NCBI RefSeq assembly: GCF_003838195.1 | Contig: NZ_RCBY01000015.1 | Location: 1-64,000 of the forward strand | Length of the DNA: 64,000 bases | Direction: 5' to 3' | DNA from: Okeania hirsuta | Lineage (GTDB): Bacteria; Cyanobacteriota; Cyanobacteriia; Cyanobacteriales; Microcoleaceae | Shown: in pieces, positions 44,342-53,815 of the stretch | Position numbering within the stretch: position 1 is the stretch's first letter | How the letters are laid out: each line of letters starts with the position of its first letter | Notes under the pieces: model-generated | Seen by the model: only the letters and a program-made list of their open reading frames with translations | Told to the model about the DNA's origin: nothing | Database searches by the model: none | Made by a program: the position numbers and the translations under genes

Positions 44342-44574
44342 TAATATGATGTGTCCCTCCGAGGGAGCTACGCTATAGGTTAAATACTTATAAATAACTT
44401 AGTGAGGAATGAGGAGCCGCCGGATCGGTGACGTACAGGAGTCAGGAATTAGAAGAGTAGAAAGGAGATCAAGTAAACATGATTCAAATATTTATTCGGT
44501 ACTGTCAATTCTTAAATGTTATTTATAGCTGATTATCTGATAGCCTAGCTCCCCCGGAGAGGCACATCATATTA
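44342..44574. mobile_element. MITE-like element, family J
   Basis: Ends TAATATGATGTGTCCCTCC and the mirror of GGAGAGGCACATCATATTA give an inverted repeat of about 28 bp with few mismatches, continuing into GAGGGAGCT/AGCTCCCCC. 233 bp, non-coding. It starts two bases after the ABC gene stop codon. Confidence 0.8.
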
Positions 44575-44877
44575 AGTATGCAGCCCTATTTTTAATATTA
44601 TTGTTAATGCTTTGTATTGTTGGTAATAATTATGTTTTTCATAACCAATTGAAAATTATAAAGTTGTCATAAAACCTATGATTTATAATTATTGAAGTTG
44701 GAATAATTCGCTTATACTTATAGAGCCGGTGATTATTTTTAAGTGTTTCATCAACAACTATTGATACTAAATTTAGTATGAATTTGGAACCTATATAATT
44801 TTACATAAAACTGTTCTATTCTCTATAAAAATAGTTTCGTAATATTCTTTTATCTTCATTGCTATATAAATATAAAA
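44575..44877. other. Gene-free A/T-rich gap between convergent genes
   Basis: About 300 bp, no gene and no clear terminator. Confidence 0.4.
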
Positions 44878-45816
44878 TTAATTAATCAAAACTTTTTTGA
44901 TTAAATTTTTATTGTCTTTTTTCATTCTTCTAGCAATAGTAACTTCTAAAAAAATTTGCCAGGCTTTCAGAGAAAAAAATGCTGGTAATAATATATTGAT
45001 AGCTGTTAATAATTGTTTTTGTTTGAAAGCAACTATACCCCAATGTAAATTTATGTATTGCCGTATATCTTCAAGTTCTGGAATTAGATTATAATACTTT
45101 TTATGAACTTTAGTATATATTTTTTCTTTTATTAAAATATTAGTATTACAACGTTTTTTCAAAGGAATTTTCCTGTCATATCCTCCTATCCAAATAGTAC
45201 GATAAACTAAACATTGGTTGAGAAAAATAGCATCACCAAACTCAGTAATTCTAATCCAAGAATCAATATCATCGCAACTCCTTAAATTAGTATCCCATCC
45301 TCCAGATTCTAAAAAAGCATCCCGACGAAAAGCAACTTGAATAGGAGTACCAAATGGCAATGATTCTAGTAACATCCCATAGTGAATATCTTCTTGGGAA
45401 ATATAAAATGCTGTTCCAGGTCCTCTTTTATAAGTACGACTAATTTCTACCTGATGACAATCAACTTGTGCTGCCTGACAAGAAAGAATCACTGCTTGAG
45501 AATGAAGAATAATTGCTTTAGTCATTTCCTCTATACAATTAGCTGCCATATAATCATCATCATCTAAAGGTTTTATCCAATCTCCCTGAGCATTTTGCAC
45601 CCCTAAATTCATTGTTGCTGCATGACCTTGGTTAGAAGAAGTACAATAGTAAATTACACGATCTCCTAAGCTATTGACATATTTTTTTGTACCATCTATT
45701 GAACAGTCATCAACTACTATTATTTCACATTCAACCGTTTGTTCTAATGCCGAATTAATTGCCCGTTTTAATAAATCTAAGCGATTATAAGTTGTAATTA
45801 CGATACTAAATTTCAT
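44878..45816 (-). CDS. Family 2 glycosyltransferase
   Basis: A 312-residue GT-A fold enzyme at the cytosolic face, likely making surface polysaccharide. It opens with FSIVITTYNRLDLLKRAINS, then IIVVDDCSIDGT for nucleotide-sugar binding, and the metal-binding DDDDY (in WIKPLDDDDYMA). The acceptor-side acidic motif is in LRSCDDIDSWIRI. The C-terminal 100 residues are basic and partly hydrophobic (INILLPAFFSLKAWQIFLEV), consistent with membrane association. ATG at 45816 is chosen over a TTG two codons upstream. No polysaccharide cluster around it. Confidence 0.88.
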   Translation of the reverse strand: MKFSIVITTYNRLDLLKRAINSALEQTVECEIIVVDDCSIDGTKKYVNSLGDRVIYYCTSSNQGHAATMNLGVQNAQGDWIKPLDDDDYMAANCIEEMTKAIILHSQAVILSCQAAQVDCHQVEISRTYKRGPGTAFYISQEDIHYGMLLESLPFGTPIQVAFRRDAFLESGGWDTNLRSCDDIDSWIRITEFGDAIFLNQCLVYRTIWIGGYDRKIPLKKRCNTNILIKEKIYTKVHKKYYNLIPELEDIRQYINLHWGIVAFKQKQLLTAINILLPAFFSLKAWQIFLEVTIARRMKKDNKNLIKKVLIN

Positions 45817-45827
45817 TAGCAACTTTT

Positions 45828-46065
45828 CCTCTACAATTGCATTAATAATATCAGAAGATAAACTGTCATTTATATTAAAATCATAGTTGCAAATTTTACA
45901 ATTTTTATTTATATTATAGCGAAAAAAACTACTGCTACACCAATTCTTCCTCTACAATTGCATTAATAATATCAGAAGATAAACTGTCATTTATATTAAA
46001 ATCATAGTTGCAAATTTTACAATTTTTATTTATATTATAGCGAAAAAAAACTACTGCTACACCAA
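45828..46065. repeat. Tandem duplication, 121-bp period
   Basis: Two nearly perfect copies (from CCTCTACAATTGCATTAATAA to CTACTGCTACACCAAT) lie immediately upstream of the glycosyltransferase start. The duplicated segment should contain its promoter, so the gene has two tandem copies of its upstream region. Confidence 0.88.
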
Positions 46066-46960
46066 TGAATTTACCTATATAAAGATATGCTGTTTGTAAT
46101 TTGTCTACTGTTAATTATAACTGAATTAGTAATATTGCTTCCTCTGCTTGTAATTATCTTCAGTCTAACTACGTTCCTGTAGATAATTACAATATATTTT
46201 TATCTCTGCTGAATTCAATAAAGTTTGTAGTAAGTTTTCAAATAATTATGCTTTTACAGAATTGTAAAGTATTAAATTTAAAATAACGGTTATAGTTATA
46301 TTTGAATATTGAAAGATTATTTTCATCCCATTCTCATAGTTTCAATATCAAAGATATATATCTAGAAGTTATTTTTGATTGTTCATCAGTCATCCGTTAA
46401 TATTTTAAACAGGTTCGTTGAAGACCCTCACGCCTCTGGTTAAAAAACTTATAGTATATATTGATGGCAGGTTGCTCATTTCCATCACACATTTGTTAAC
46501 ACAGTTCCTCCACAGGAGGCTAACTATTCACTTTTGACGGATTAAAATTACTCTTGTACAAATAACTTAACGTATGTCAACTGCCCCTGATAATTAGTTA
46601 GTTTTCCGTAGAAAATAAGATTGCTAGTTTTAAAATCTAGCTTACTTAAATCTACATCTACTAATATCTCAACATTATAAATATCTAAATAAATATCTAA
46701 GTTTGATATTGCAATCTTAGTTGATAATTATGTTATAAAATTGTATCAAATAGTTTAGTCGTCAAAATTTATGATTGATAAATCATAATTAACAGTGTTT
46801 TTATGAAATTTTAGATATTACTGAACCTATGCCACTAATAAAATGCGATTAACCCAAATATGTACAGTGACGATATGGCTAACCCCACGCTCCGCGAACC
46901 CTAAAAAAGCATCACGGGCAAGCAGAAATACGCTCCCATCGTACAACTAGACGACGATAT
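46066..46960. other. Gene-free stretch
   Basis: About 900 bp without a gene or clear element. It is A/T-rich with scattered short palindromes (for example CTGTAGATAATTACA near 46,180). Confidence 0.4.
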
Positions 46961-47257
46961 TTAAGTTGATACCACCCACGCGCAACGCTCTTGTTGAAAA
47001 CTAGGTACAGAAATTTTGATCGGTCGTCCACGTTTCTTTTTGCCTTTCCAAAGTCCCTTAGGAAGTTGAGGTCTAATCCCTCTTACTAGATTAAATATTT
47101 TTTGATCAACAGTAGTAAATTCAGACATGGTATCTTTAACGAAGTCAGAAGTGATTTTTGTAACGGGGATTTTGAGCAACCCTACAAAAATATTTCGCCT
47201 TAAAAGGCGGGGTTTTAGACCAATTATTTTGATAAAAGTGTGATACTTTTTATACAT
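46961..47257 (-). pseudogene. Unrecognised basic fragment, probably transposon-derived
   Basis: A 98-codon open frame. Its middle, MSEFTTVDQKIFNLVRGIRP followed by QLPKGLWKGKKKRGRPIK, looks like the N-terminus of a short, basic DNA-binding protein, possibly of transposase origin. The upstream codons cross a CGCCTTAAAAGGCGGGGTTTTAGAC block that recurs at 55,904, so they are repeat sequence. It could be a fragment rather than a functional gene. Confidence 0.3.
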
Positions 47258-47809
47258 TTAATGATACCCCTATCATGTTGGTTTTTCTGGCCTGATAGGG
47301 AGATTTAGACAAAGTCTAGCTATTGTAGGTGATTGAGATAAAACATATATATATATATACATAGACTTCGCTACAGTTTGAGGAATAGGAAATAAAGACT
47401 GTCTATCAGGGCTTACAAAAAAACACTTATAATATAGAACTTAAAAACTAGAGTGCTCCACTATATATGGAGTTTATAACTGAAAAATTTGTAAATCCTA
47501 TCTATAAGTGTATATTTTTTTATATCGTTAAATGATTGTAAAAGATAGTTAAGAATTAACTGTTTTTGCTAGTGCAAGCGAGTATGATAAAGTATAAAGC
47601 CAAACTAAAGTTAACAAAAATTAGTAAGCTCTTGGATGAAATTAACACCCAGGGGTAAAGAAGCGAATAAGTTAAACTATCGAAGGATTTACAGCAGCAA
47701 GAAAAAAAGTTATTGTCAAAAACATTATTGTCACAAAATGTATTGATATTCATAACTTGTGACTTAATTTAAAAAGTAATTTTAACTTTAAATTGAGGAG
47801 AAAAAATTA
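47258..47809. other. Gap upstream of the SSADH gene
   Basis: About 550 bp, no gene. It contains an alternating TATATATATATACATAG stretch near 47,348. GAGGAG at 47,795-47,800 precedes the ATG at 47,810 and is its ribosome-binding site. Confidence 0.5.
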
Positions 47810-49177
47810 ATGGCGATCGCTACAATTAATCCAGCAACAGGAGAAACACTAAAAACTTTTGAACCAATCACAGATGCAGAGATTGAAACAAAACTAGAAT
47901 TAGCAATCACAACTTTTGGTCAATATCGTCAAATTTCCATGACTCAACGTGGGGAATGGCTATTAGCAGCAGCCGATATTTTAGAGAAAAATGCTGAAAA
48001 ATTTGCCAAAATAATGACCCTAGAAATGGGTAAAACTCTGAGTGGAGCTATCGCTGAAGCTAAAAAATGTGCCCTAGTCTGTCGCTACTATGCAGAAAAT
48101 GCAGCAAAATTTCTCGCTGACGTACCAGCACAAACTGACGCAAGTAAATCTTTTGTCCGTTATCAACCATTAGGCCCAGTGCTAGCTGTTATGCCTTGGA
48201 ATTTTCCCTTTTGGCAAGTTTTCAGATTTGCAGCACCAGCTTTAATGGCAGGAAATGTAGGTTTATTAAAACACGCCTCTAATGTTCCCCAATGTGCCTT
48301 GGCCATTGAAGAAATATTTAAAGAAGCAGGTTTCCCAGAAGGAGCATTTCAAACCCTATTGATAGGTTCCAATAAAGTAGCAGGCATCATGGCAGATGAC
48401 CGAGTAAAAGCAGGAACTTTAACTGGAAGTGAACCAGCAGGAATGGCTTTAGCAGCAATAGCAGGTCAATCAATCAAAAAAACTGTTTTGGAATTGGGAG
48501 GTAGCGATCCATTTATAGTATTAGAAAGTGCTAATTTAGAACAAGCTGTGTCTACTGCTGTTACAGCTCGGATGTTGAATAATGGCCAATCTTGTATTGC
48601 AGCCAAACGCTTCATATTAGCAGAAACTATTGCTGAAGAATTTCAACAGCGTCTAGTAGAAAAATTTGAGGCTTTGAAGGTAGGAGACCCTATGTTGCCA
48701 GATACTGATATTGGTCCTTTGGCAACTCCATCTATTCTTCAAGAGTTAAATGCTCAAGTAGAAGCTTCTGTTGAGAAAGGAGCAAAAGTTCTGACTGGTG
48801 GTCATCTTTTATCTGACAGTCCGGGAAATTTTTACCCTCCTACTATTTTGGCGGAGATTCCAGTAGATTCCCCTGCTTATAAAGAGGAATTTTTTGGTCC
48901 TGTTGCCTTGATATTTCGGGTTACTAATATTGATGAAGCAATAGAACTGGCCAATAACTCTCCTTTCGGATTAGGTGCAAGTGCATGGACTACAGATACA
49001 GCCCAGACAGATAGGTTAATATCAGAACTAGAAGCAGGTGCAGTTTTTATCAATGGTTTAGTCAAGTCTGACCCACGTCTGCCTTTTGGTGGGATTAAAC
49101 GTTCTGGCTATGGCCGAGAACTTAGCAAAGAAGGAATTCTGGAATTTGTCAATATTAAGACAGTTTGGGTGAAATAA
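47810..49177 (+). CDS. NADP-dependent succinic-semialdehyde dehydrogenase
   Basis: A 455-residue aldehyde dehydrogenase oxidising succinic semialdehyde to succinate in the cytosol. It is recognised by the family's [20 protein letters not shown], the general base Glu in [10 protein letters not shown], and the catalytic Cys in [16 protein letters not shown]-type ends read [11 protein letters not shown] and [15 protein letters not shown]. It matches the cyanobacterial enzyme that works with 2-oxoglutarate decarboxylase to bypass the missing 2-oxoglutarate dehydrogenase. That partner is the next plus-strand gene, 992 bp downstream; the gap and its repeats argue against a single transcript. Confidence 0.9.
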   Translation: MAIATINPATGETLKTFEPITDAEIETKLELAITTFGQYRQISMTQRGEWLLAAADILEKNAEKFAKIMTLEMGKTLSGAIAEAKKCALVCRYYAENAAKFLADVPAQTDASKSFVRYQPLGPVLAVMPWNFPFWQVFRFAAPALMAGNVGLLKHASNVPQCALAIEEIFKEAGFPEGAFQTLLIGSNKVAGIMADDRVKAGTLTGSEPAGMALAAIAGQSIKKTVLELGGSDPFIVLESANLEQAVSTAVTARMLNNGQSCIAAKRFILAETIAEEFQQRLVEKFEALKVGDPMLPDTDIGPLATPSILQELNAQVEASVEKGAKVLTGGHLLSDSPGNFYPPTILAEIPVDSPAYKEEFFGPVALIFRVTNIDEAIELANNSPFGLGASAWTTDTAQTDRLISELEAGAVFINGLVKSDPRLPFGGIKRSGYGRELSKEGILEFVNIKTVWVK

Positions 49178-49388
49178 CTAAGTATCTGGCGATAAATAAA
49201 GTTAATCTTGTCTACCTACTTAATAGCTGTTAGGAGTTATAGCAATTACTTAAAATATTGTCATACTTAGATTTGATATTTATCAATCCTAGAAGTTGAA
49301 TTGAGTGCTTAGTATGTAATAATTCTGATTATTTTCAGAGTGATTTTTACACCCCAATCAAATATAGTGTTGCTTTTAAAAGTGGGTA

Positions 49389-49501
49389 TAATACCAAATC
49401 CGGTTTTGAAAAGCTCCTTTTAAAACATTGACTAAATCTTTAATTAGAGCAAGGATTTAGGCTATAAAAATAAGAGATGTATGAAAACCGGATTTGGTAT
49501 T
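49389..49501. mobile_element. MITE-like element, family C-related
   Basis: Perfect 19-bp inverted ends TAATACCAAATCCGGTTTT at both sides. 113 bp, non-coding. Its ends share the AAATCCGG core with family C, but the outer bases differ. Confidence 0.8.
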
Positions 49502-49508
49502 AGATGTG

Positions 49509-49678
49509 ATATCAAATCCGTTTGTACAGTTATCGAAAAACTTTCTTCTATATGTGAAGTAGTAGGGATGCTCCATAGAAAGTCCCTACATATTCCCACT
49601 ATGGAATCCTAACTTCTAACCCCTAACTCTTAACTCTTGACTTCTAAGTTATCAAATAACTAATTATCCGGATTTGAT
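49509..49678. mobile_element. MITE-like element, family C, copy 5
   Basis: Ends ATATCAAATCCG and CGGATTTGAT, starting only eight bases after the preceding element. It contains a degenerate GTAGGGATGCTCC palindrome and TAACTCTTAACTC repeats. Confidence 0.65.
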
Positions 49679-50169
49679 GTGAGGTATTATAGGATGTTTA
49701 GCAAGTATAGTTTTTGTATCTAAAATAATTCCGAATCTACCTTTAACGCTTTCCCTATTTCAGGAGGATTAACTGGAGATTAGACAACTTTACCCACTAA
49801 CAACTTTGAAAGCATCATCTTAGATTAAATCTAACAATAGGCAAGAAAAATAATTTTTATATCTACTACTCAGGTATATTTTTTACTGCCTGTGAGCTGC
49901 TTTAACCAAATGTTAAATTGATTTCGCACAGATACTTAATTACCTGGGAAAAAAAGTTAAATAGAGGTTTAATTTATCTTGATTCCGGAAAAGAAAAAAA
50001 ATAATCATTTATAGAATTTGTGTTTTAAAATTAAGCATTATATTTCAGCCTGTAATTTTAGATAAATAGTCGAAATTACTTTTCGTTGTACCCGTAAATT
50101 TATCTGAATTTAAAGTTAAAACTTTCGATTTAGTTTTCTACCACCTTTGATCAAAGGAGAAAAATAGAG
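49679..50169. other. Upstream region of the 2-OGDC gene
   Basis: About 490 bp with no gene. AAGGAG (50,154-50,159) lies ten bases before the ATG at 50,170 and is a clear ribosome-binding site; no convincing -35/-10 pair was found. Confidence 0.45.
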
Positions 50170-51807
50170 ATGAACACTGCAGAATTATTGGTAAAATGCC
50201 TCGAAAATGAAGGAGTCAAATATGTATTTGGACTCCCTGGAGAAGAGAATCTGAATATCTTGGAAGCTCTCAAAGATTCTCCAATTCAATTTATAACTAC
50301 CCGACATGAACAAGGTGCCGCTTTTATGGCAGATGTCTATGGTCGTTTAACAGGAAAAGCAGGAGTTTGTTTATCAACATTAGGCCCTGGAGCGACTAAT
50401 TTAATGACAGGTGTTGCTGATGCTAATTTAGATGGCGCACCTTTAGTAGCAATTACAGGTCAAGTTGGTACAGATAGAATGCACATTGAATCTCACCAAT
50501 ATTTAGATTTAGTGGCAATGTTTGAGCCAGTAACTAAATGGAATGCTCAAATTGTTCGTCCTAGTAATACACCAGAAATTGTCCGCAAAGCATTTAAAGT
50601 AGCTCAACAAGAAAAGCCTGGCGCAGTACATATTGATTTACCTGAAAATATTGCGGCAATGTCTGTAGAAGGGCAACCTTTGAATCGTGATAAGCAAGAA
50701 AAATCTTATTCTGCTTATCAAAGTATGACTGCAGCAGCAGTAGCAATTTCTAAAGCAAAAAACCCTGTAATTTTAGTGGGAAATGGAGCGATTCGGGCTA
50801 ATGCAAGTGAAGCTTTAACAGAGTTTGCAACACAATTAAATATTCCTGTTGCTAATACTTTTATGGGTAAAGGTGTGATGCCTTATACTCTTCCTCTGTC
50901 TTTATGGACTACAGGATTACAACAACGGGATTATATTACTTGTGCTTTTGATGAAACAGATTTGGTTATTGCAGTTGGTTATGATTTGATTGAATATTCA
51001 CCAAAAAAATGGAATCCTCAAGGTGAAATTCCGATTATTCATATTGGAGCAAAATATGCGGAGATTGATAGTAGTTATATTCCGATAGCTGAAATAGTTG
51101 GAGATATTTCAGATTCTTTGAATGAAATTTTACGACGTTCTGAGCGAATGAATCAAGTAAGTCCGACTGTATCAGAAATTAGAACAAATCTTCGCTCTGA
51201 ATATGAGGGATATAGTAAAGATAATGACTTTCCAATTAAGCCTCAAAAACTAATTTATGATTTACGTCAAGTAATGGGCCCAGAAGATATTGTTATTTCT
51301 GATGTTGGTGCTCATAAAATGTGGATTGCTAGACATTATCATTGTGACCGTCCTAATACTTGTTTGATTTCTAATGGATTTGCTGCAATGGGTATTGCTA
51401 TTCCTGGAGCGATCGCTGCTAAATTAGTCCATCCTGACCGTAAGGTAATAGCTGCAACAGGGGATGGTGGGTTTATGATGAATTGTCAAGAGTTGGAAAC
51501 TGCTTTACGAGTGGGTACTGCTTTTGTAACTTTAATTTTTAATGATGGTGGTTATGGTTTGATTGAATGGAAGCAGGAAGACCATTTCGGTAAGTCATCT
51601 TTTATTAAGTTTGGCAATCCAGATTTTGTTAAGTTTGCTGAAAGTTTTGGTTTGAAAGGTTATCGAGTTGAGTCTGCTACTGATTTAATTCCTACTCTGA
51701 AAGAGGCTCTTGCTCAAGATGTTCCCGCTGTAATTGATTGTCCTGTTGATTATCGAGAAAATGCTCGTTTTACTCAAAAATCAGGTGGTTTAAGTTGTTC
51801 TATTTAG
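50170..51807 (+). CDS. 2-oxoglutarate decarboxylase (acetolactate synthase-like ThDP enzyme)
   Basis: A 545-residue thiamine-diphosphate enzyme, easily annotated as acetolactate synthase large subunit. Its position beside succinic-semialdehyde dehydrogenase fits the cyanobacterial 2-oxoglutarate decarboxylase described in Synechococcus PCC 7002, which makes succinic semialdehyde and closes the TCA cycle. Motifs are the N-terminal FGLPGEENLNIL, the activating Glu in TTRHEQGAAFMA, and the ThDP motif GDGGFMMNCQELETALRVG with a downstream FNDGGYGLI. No acetolactate synthase small subunit is near. The functional call rests on gene context plus family resemblance. Confidence 0.85.
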   Translation: MNTAELLVKCLENEGVKYVFGLPGEENLNILEALKDSPIQFITTRHEQGAAFMADVYGRLTGKAGVCLSTLGPGATNLMTGVADANLDGAPLVAITGQVGTDRMHIESHQYLDLVAMFEPVTKWNAQIVRPSNTPEIVRKAFKVAQQEKPGAVHIDLPENIAAMSVEGQPLNRDKQEKSYSAYQSMTAAAVAISKAKNPVILVGNGAIRANASEALTEFATQLNIPVANTFMGKGVMPYTLPLSLWTTGLQQRDYITCAFDETDLVIAVGYDLIEYSPKKWNPQGEIPIIHIGAKYAEIDSSYIPIAEIVGDISDSLNEILRRSERMNQVSPTVSEIRTNLRSEYEGYSKDNDFPIKPQKLIYDLRQVMGPEDIVISDVGAHKMWIARHYHCDRPNTCLISNGFAAMGIAIPGAIAAKLVHPDRKVIAATGDGGFMMNCQELETALRVGTAFVTLIFNDGGYGLIEWKQEDHFGKSSFIKFGNPDFVKFAESFGLKGYRVESATDLIPTLKEALAQDVPAVIDCPVDYRENARFTQKSGGLSCSI

Positions 51808-52133
51808 CTAGTAGTAGTTCGTAGTAGGTTTGAGTAGGAGATTTTTCAGCAATTTATGATTGGTTATTGCTTGGTTGCTGAAAAATAATCCAGAGTAGGA
51901 AAGTTTCTGTATTTTCAGGAGTTCAGTAGGGTGGGAAATACAAATTTTTCAGCCACCAATGAGAAAATAACTAGGGAAAACTTACGATGAAATACGAAAA
52001 TTTTTTCTATAGTTTAGCTATCAGAGAATGTTTAAAGAGTTCGAGCCACTATAATTTTTAATTTAGCGGTGAGATGAATTTCAACCAGTAAATTAATTGC
52101 ACAATTATGAAACAAGTTTTGTGTTAGGATTAA
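51808..52133. other. Gap before the TnpB remnant
   Basis: About 325 bp, no gene. It probably contains the left boundary of the IS200/IS605-type element, but no clear end hairpin was identified. Confidence 0.35.
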
Positions 52134-53399
52134 ATGGTATTTAGAAATAAGTTGAATCACCAAATTGATTACTTTAACTTACCAGTACAAGCTGAACCAA
52201 CTCAGCATCAATAGGCAGAAATTAATCACATTCTTGATGTCTGTAAAAGTGTATATAACTATGCTTTAAGAGGGCATAAAGATTGGTTAAGTTCAAGGAA
52301 GTCACCAATCAATATTTGTTCGATTATTTCTGAATATATTATCCCTGGTGATACCCCTTACCCTAATTACAATTATCAGGCAAAAAATCTAACAACAGCC
52401 AAGAAAACTAATCCTAAGTTAAAATCAGTTAATGCTCAAGTTTTACAACAAACTTTAAAACAATTAGACAGGGCATTTTCTGAAATGAAATCTCTGGGTA
52501 AAGGCTTTCCTAGATTTAAGAAAAGGATGAGAAGCTTTGTTTTTCCTGCCATGCTGAAAAATTATCTAGGTTGCGGTAGATTCAAGTTGCCTCAACTGGG
52601 GTGGATTAAAATTAGGCAAAGTAGACCATATCCAGAAGTTATGGTAGCTAAACAAGCTAGGATAGTAAAAAAAGCTACGGGTTATTATTTGATGGTTAGT
52701 TTTACTTCATCAAAGTCAGTGCCAGATAATTTAGTAGGGAAAACATCATTAGGTATAGATGCAGGGATAGAAAGTTTTGTCGCTACTTCTACAGGAAAAT
52801 TAATCAAGGCCCCTAAGTTTTTATCAGGTCAACTACGCAAGCTTAAATTGGCGAGCGACCCCGCGCCGCCTCCAGGCGCAAGGGAACGCGCGAGCTTGCT
52901 GCAAAGAAGGTTAAAACATAAAAATAAAGGGTCGAGTAATTGGTCAAAACTCCAGAATAGAATAGCTAGATTGGATGAGAAAATCTCTAATACAAGACGT
53001 GATTGGCATTTCAACATAGCTCATCAACTTTGTGATTTAGCAGACAATATTTTTGTCGAATATGTTAACTTTAATTCCTGGTCTAAAGGCATTGTCAGGA
53101 AACAATCTTTAGATAGTGGTATAGGTCAGTTTATTAACGAAATCTTACCTTATGTTTGTTGGAAACGAGGTAAGTATTATGCCAAAGTTGATAAGAATTA
53201 TACATCTCAAGAATATCCTTTATGTGGGCATAGACAGAAAAAGAAACTCTCTGATAGAAAGCATAATTGTAGCAACTGTAGTTATCAAATAAATCGTGAT
53301 GTAGCTGCTGCAAAAATAATCAGAAATAGAGGATTAATAGCCGTGGGGCACACGGCAAAAGAAAAGCGCACCGCCTGCGCTGAGGTTCCCTCAGCGTAA
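52134..53399 (+). pseudogene. tnpB: IS200/IS605-family TnpB, inactivated
   Basis: An RNA-guided nuclease of the TnpB type, ancestor-like to Cas12. From ATG at 52134 the frame is broken by TAG at 52212 (27th codon, in EPTQHQ-stop-AEINHILDVCKSV) and stays open afterwards to 53399, with an internal ATG at 52485. RuvC residues are visible: Asp in LGIDAGIESF, Glu in IFVEYVNFNSW, Asp in NRDVAAAKII. The zinc ribbon reads SQEYPLCGH where SQxCPxCGH is expected, so its first Cys is Tyr. An in-frame G/C-rich insert (about 52,851-52,898) adds some 16 residues, and the C-terminus is rewritten by a second insert. No TnpA is present. The guide-RNA region would be expected near or after the 3' end; it is not resolved. 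Confidence 0.85.
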
Positions 53400-53632
53400 A
53401 GACGGAGCAAGAAAGCTTGTGGAGATGGTCTGACGGGGGTACAACTCAACTTGTTTGATTTGTTATCTAGCTAAGAATCTGTGATACAAGAATCTTCTGT
53501 TATAATCTCCGATTTAACGGGCGAGTGTCAATATAAAACTCTGGTATTTGACTTTGACAGAGAAAAATTATGGTAATTAAATTAAGGTGTGATTAGAAAG
53601 AAAGTTTTTGGTTACAAAAAATAGCTTATTTT
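53400..53632. other. Region between tnpB and the dndD tail duplication
   Basis: About 230 bp. It contains the continuation of the ancestral tnpB C-terminal codons (AGAAAGCTTGTGGAGATGG) after the G/C-rich insert, then CGATTTAACGGGCGAGTG, plausibly the right end of the element. dndE, normally expected here after dndD on the minus strand, is not seen. Confidence 0.45.
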
Positions 53633-53815
53633 CAGATTAGTTTGATTTTTTTGAGCATCATATTTGAGTAAATATTCACATTGGTAGAGAAATTTTCTAC
53701 CCCTCTGTGAGTAACTTCAGTTGAAGTGACAGAGGGAAAAAAATTTGCTTACCAAAAATATCCTCTTTCCAGATTAGTTTGATTTTTTTGAGCATCATAT
53801 TTGAGTAAATATTCG
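53633..53815. repeat. Duplicated 3' end of dndD around a hairpin
   Basis: A 46-bp segment at 53,633-53,678 repeats the last coding part of dndD (53,770-53,815) with an offset of 137 bp. Between them is a long hairpin (CCCTCTGTGAGTAACTTCA against TGAAGTGACAGAGGG, 53,701-53,736). The duplication lies just after the dndD stop codon. Confidence 0.75.
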
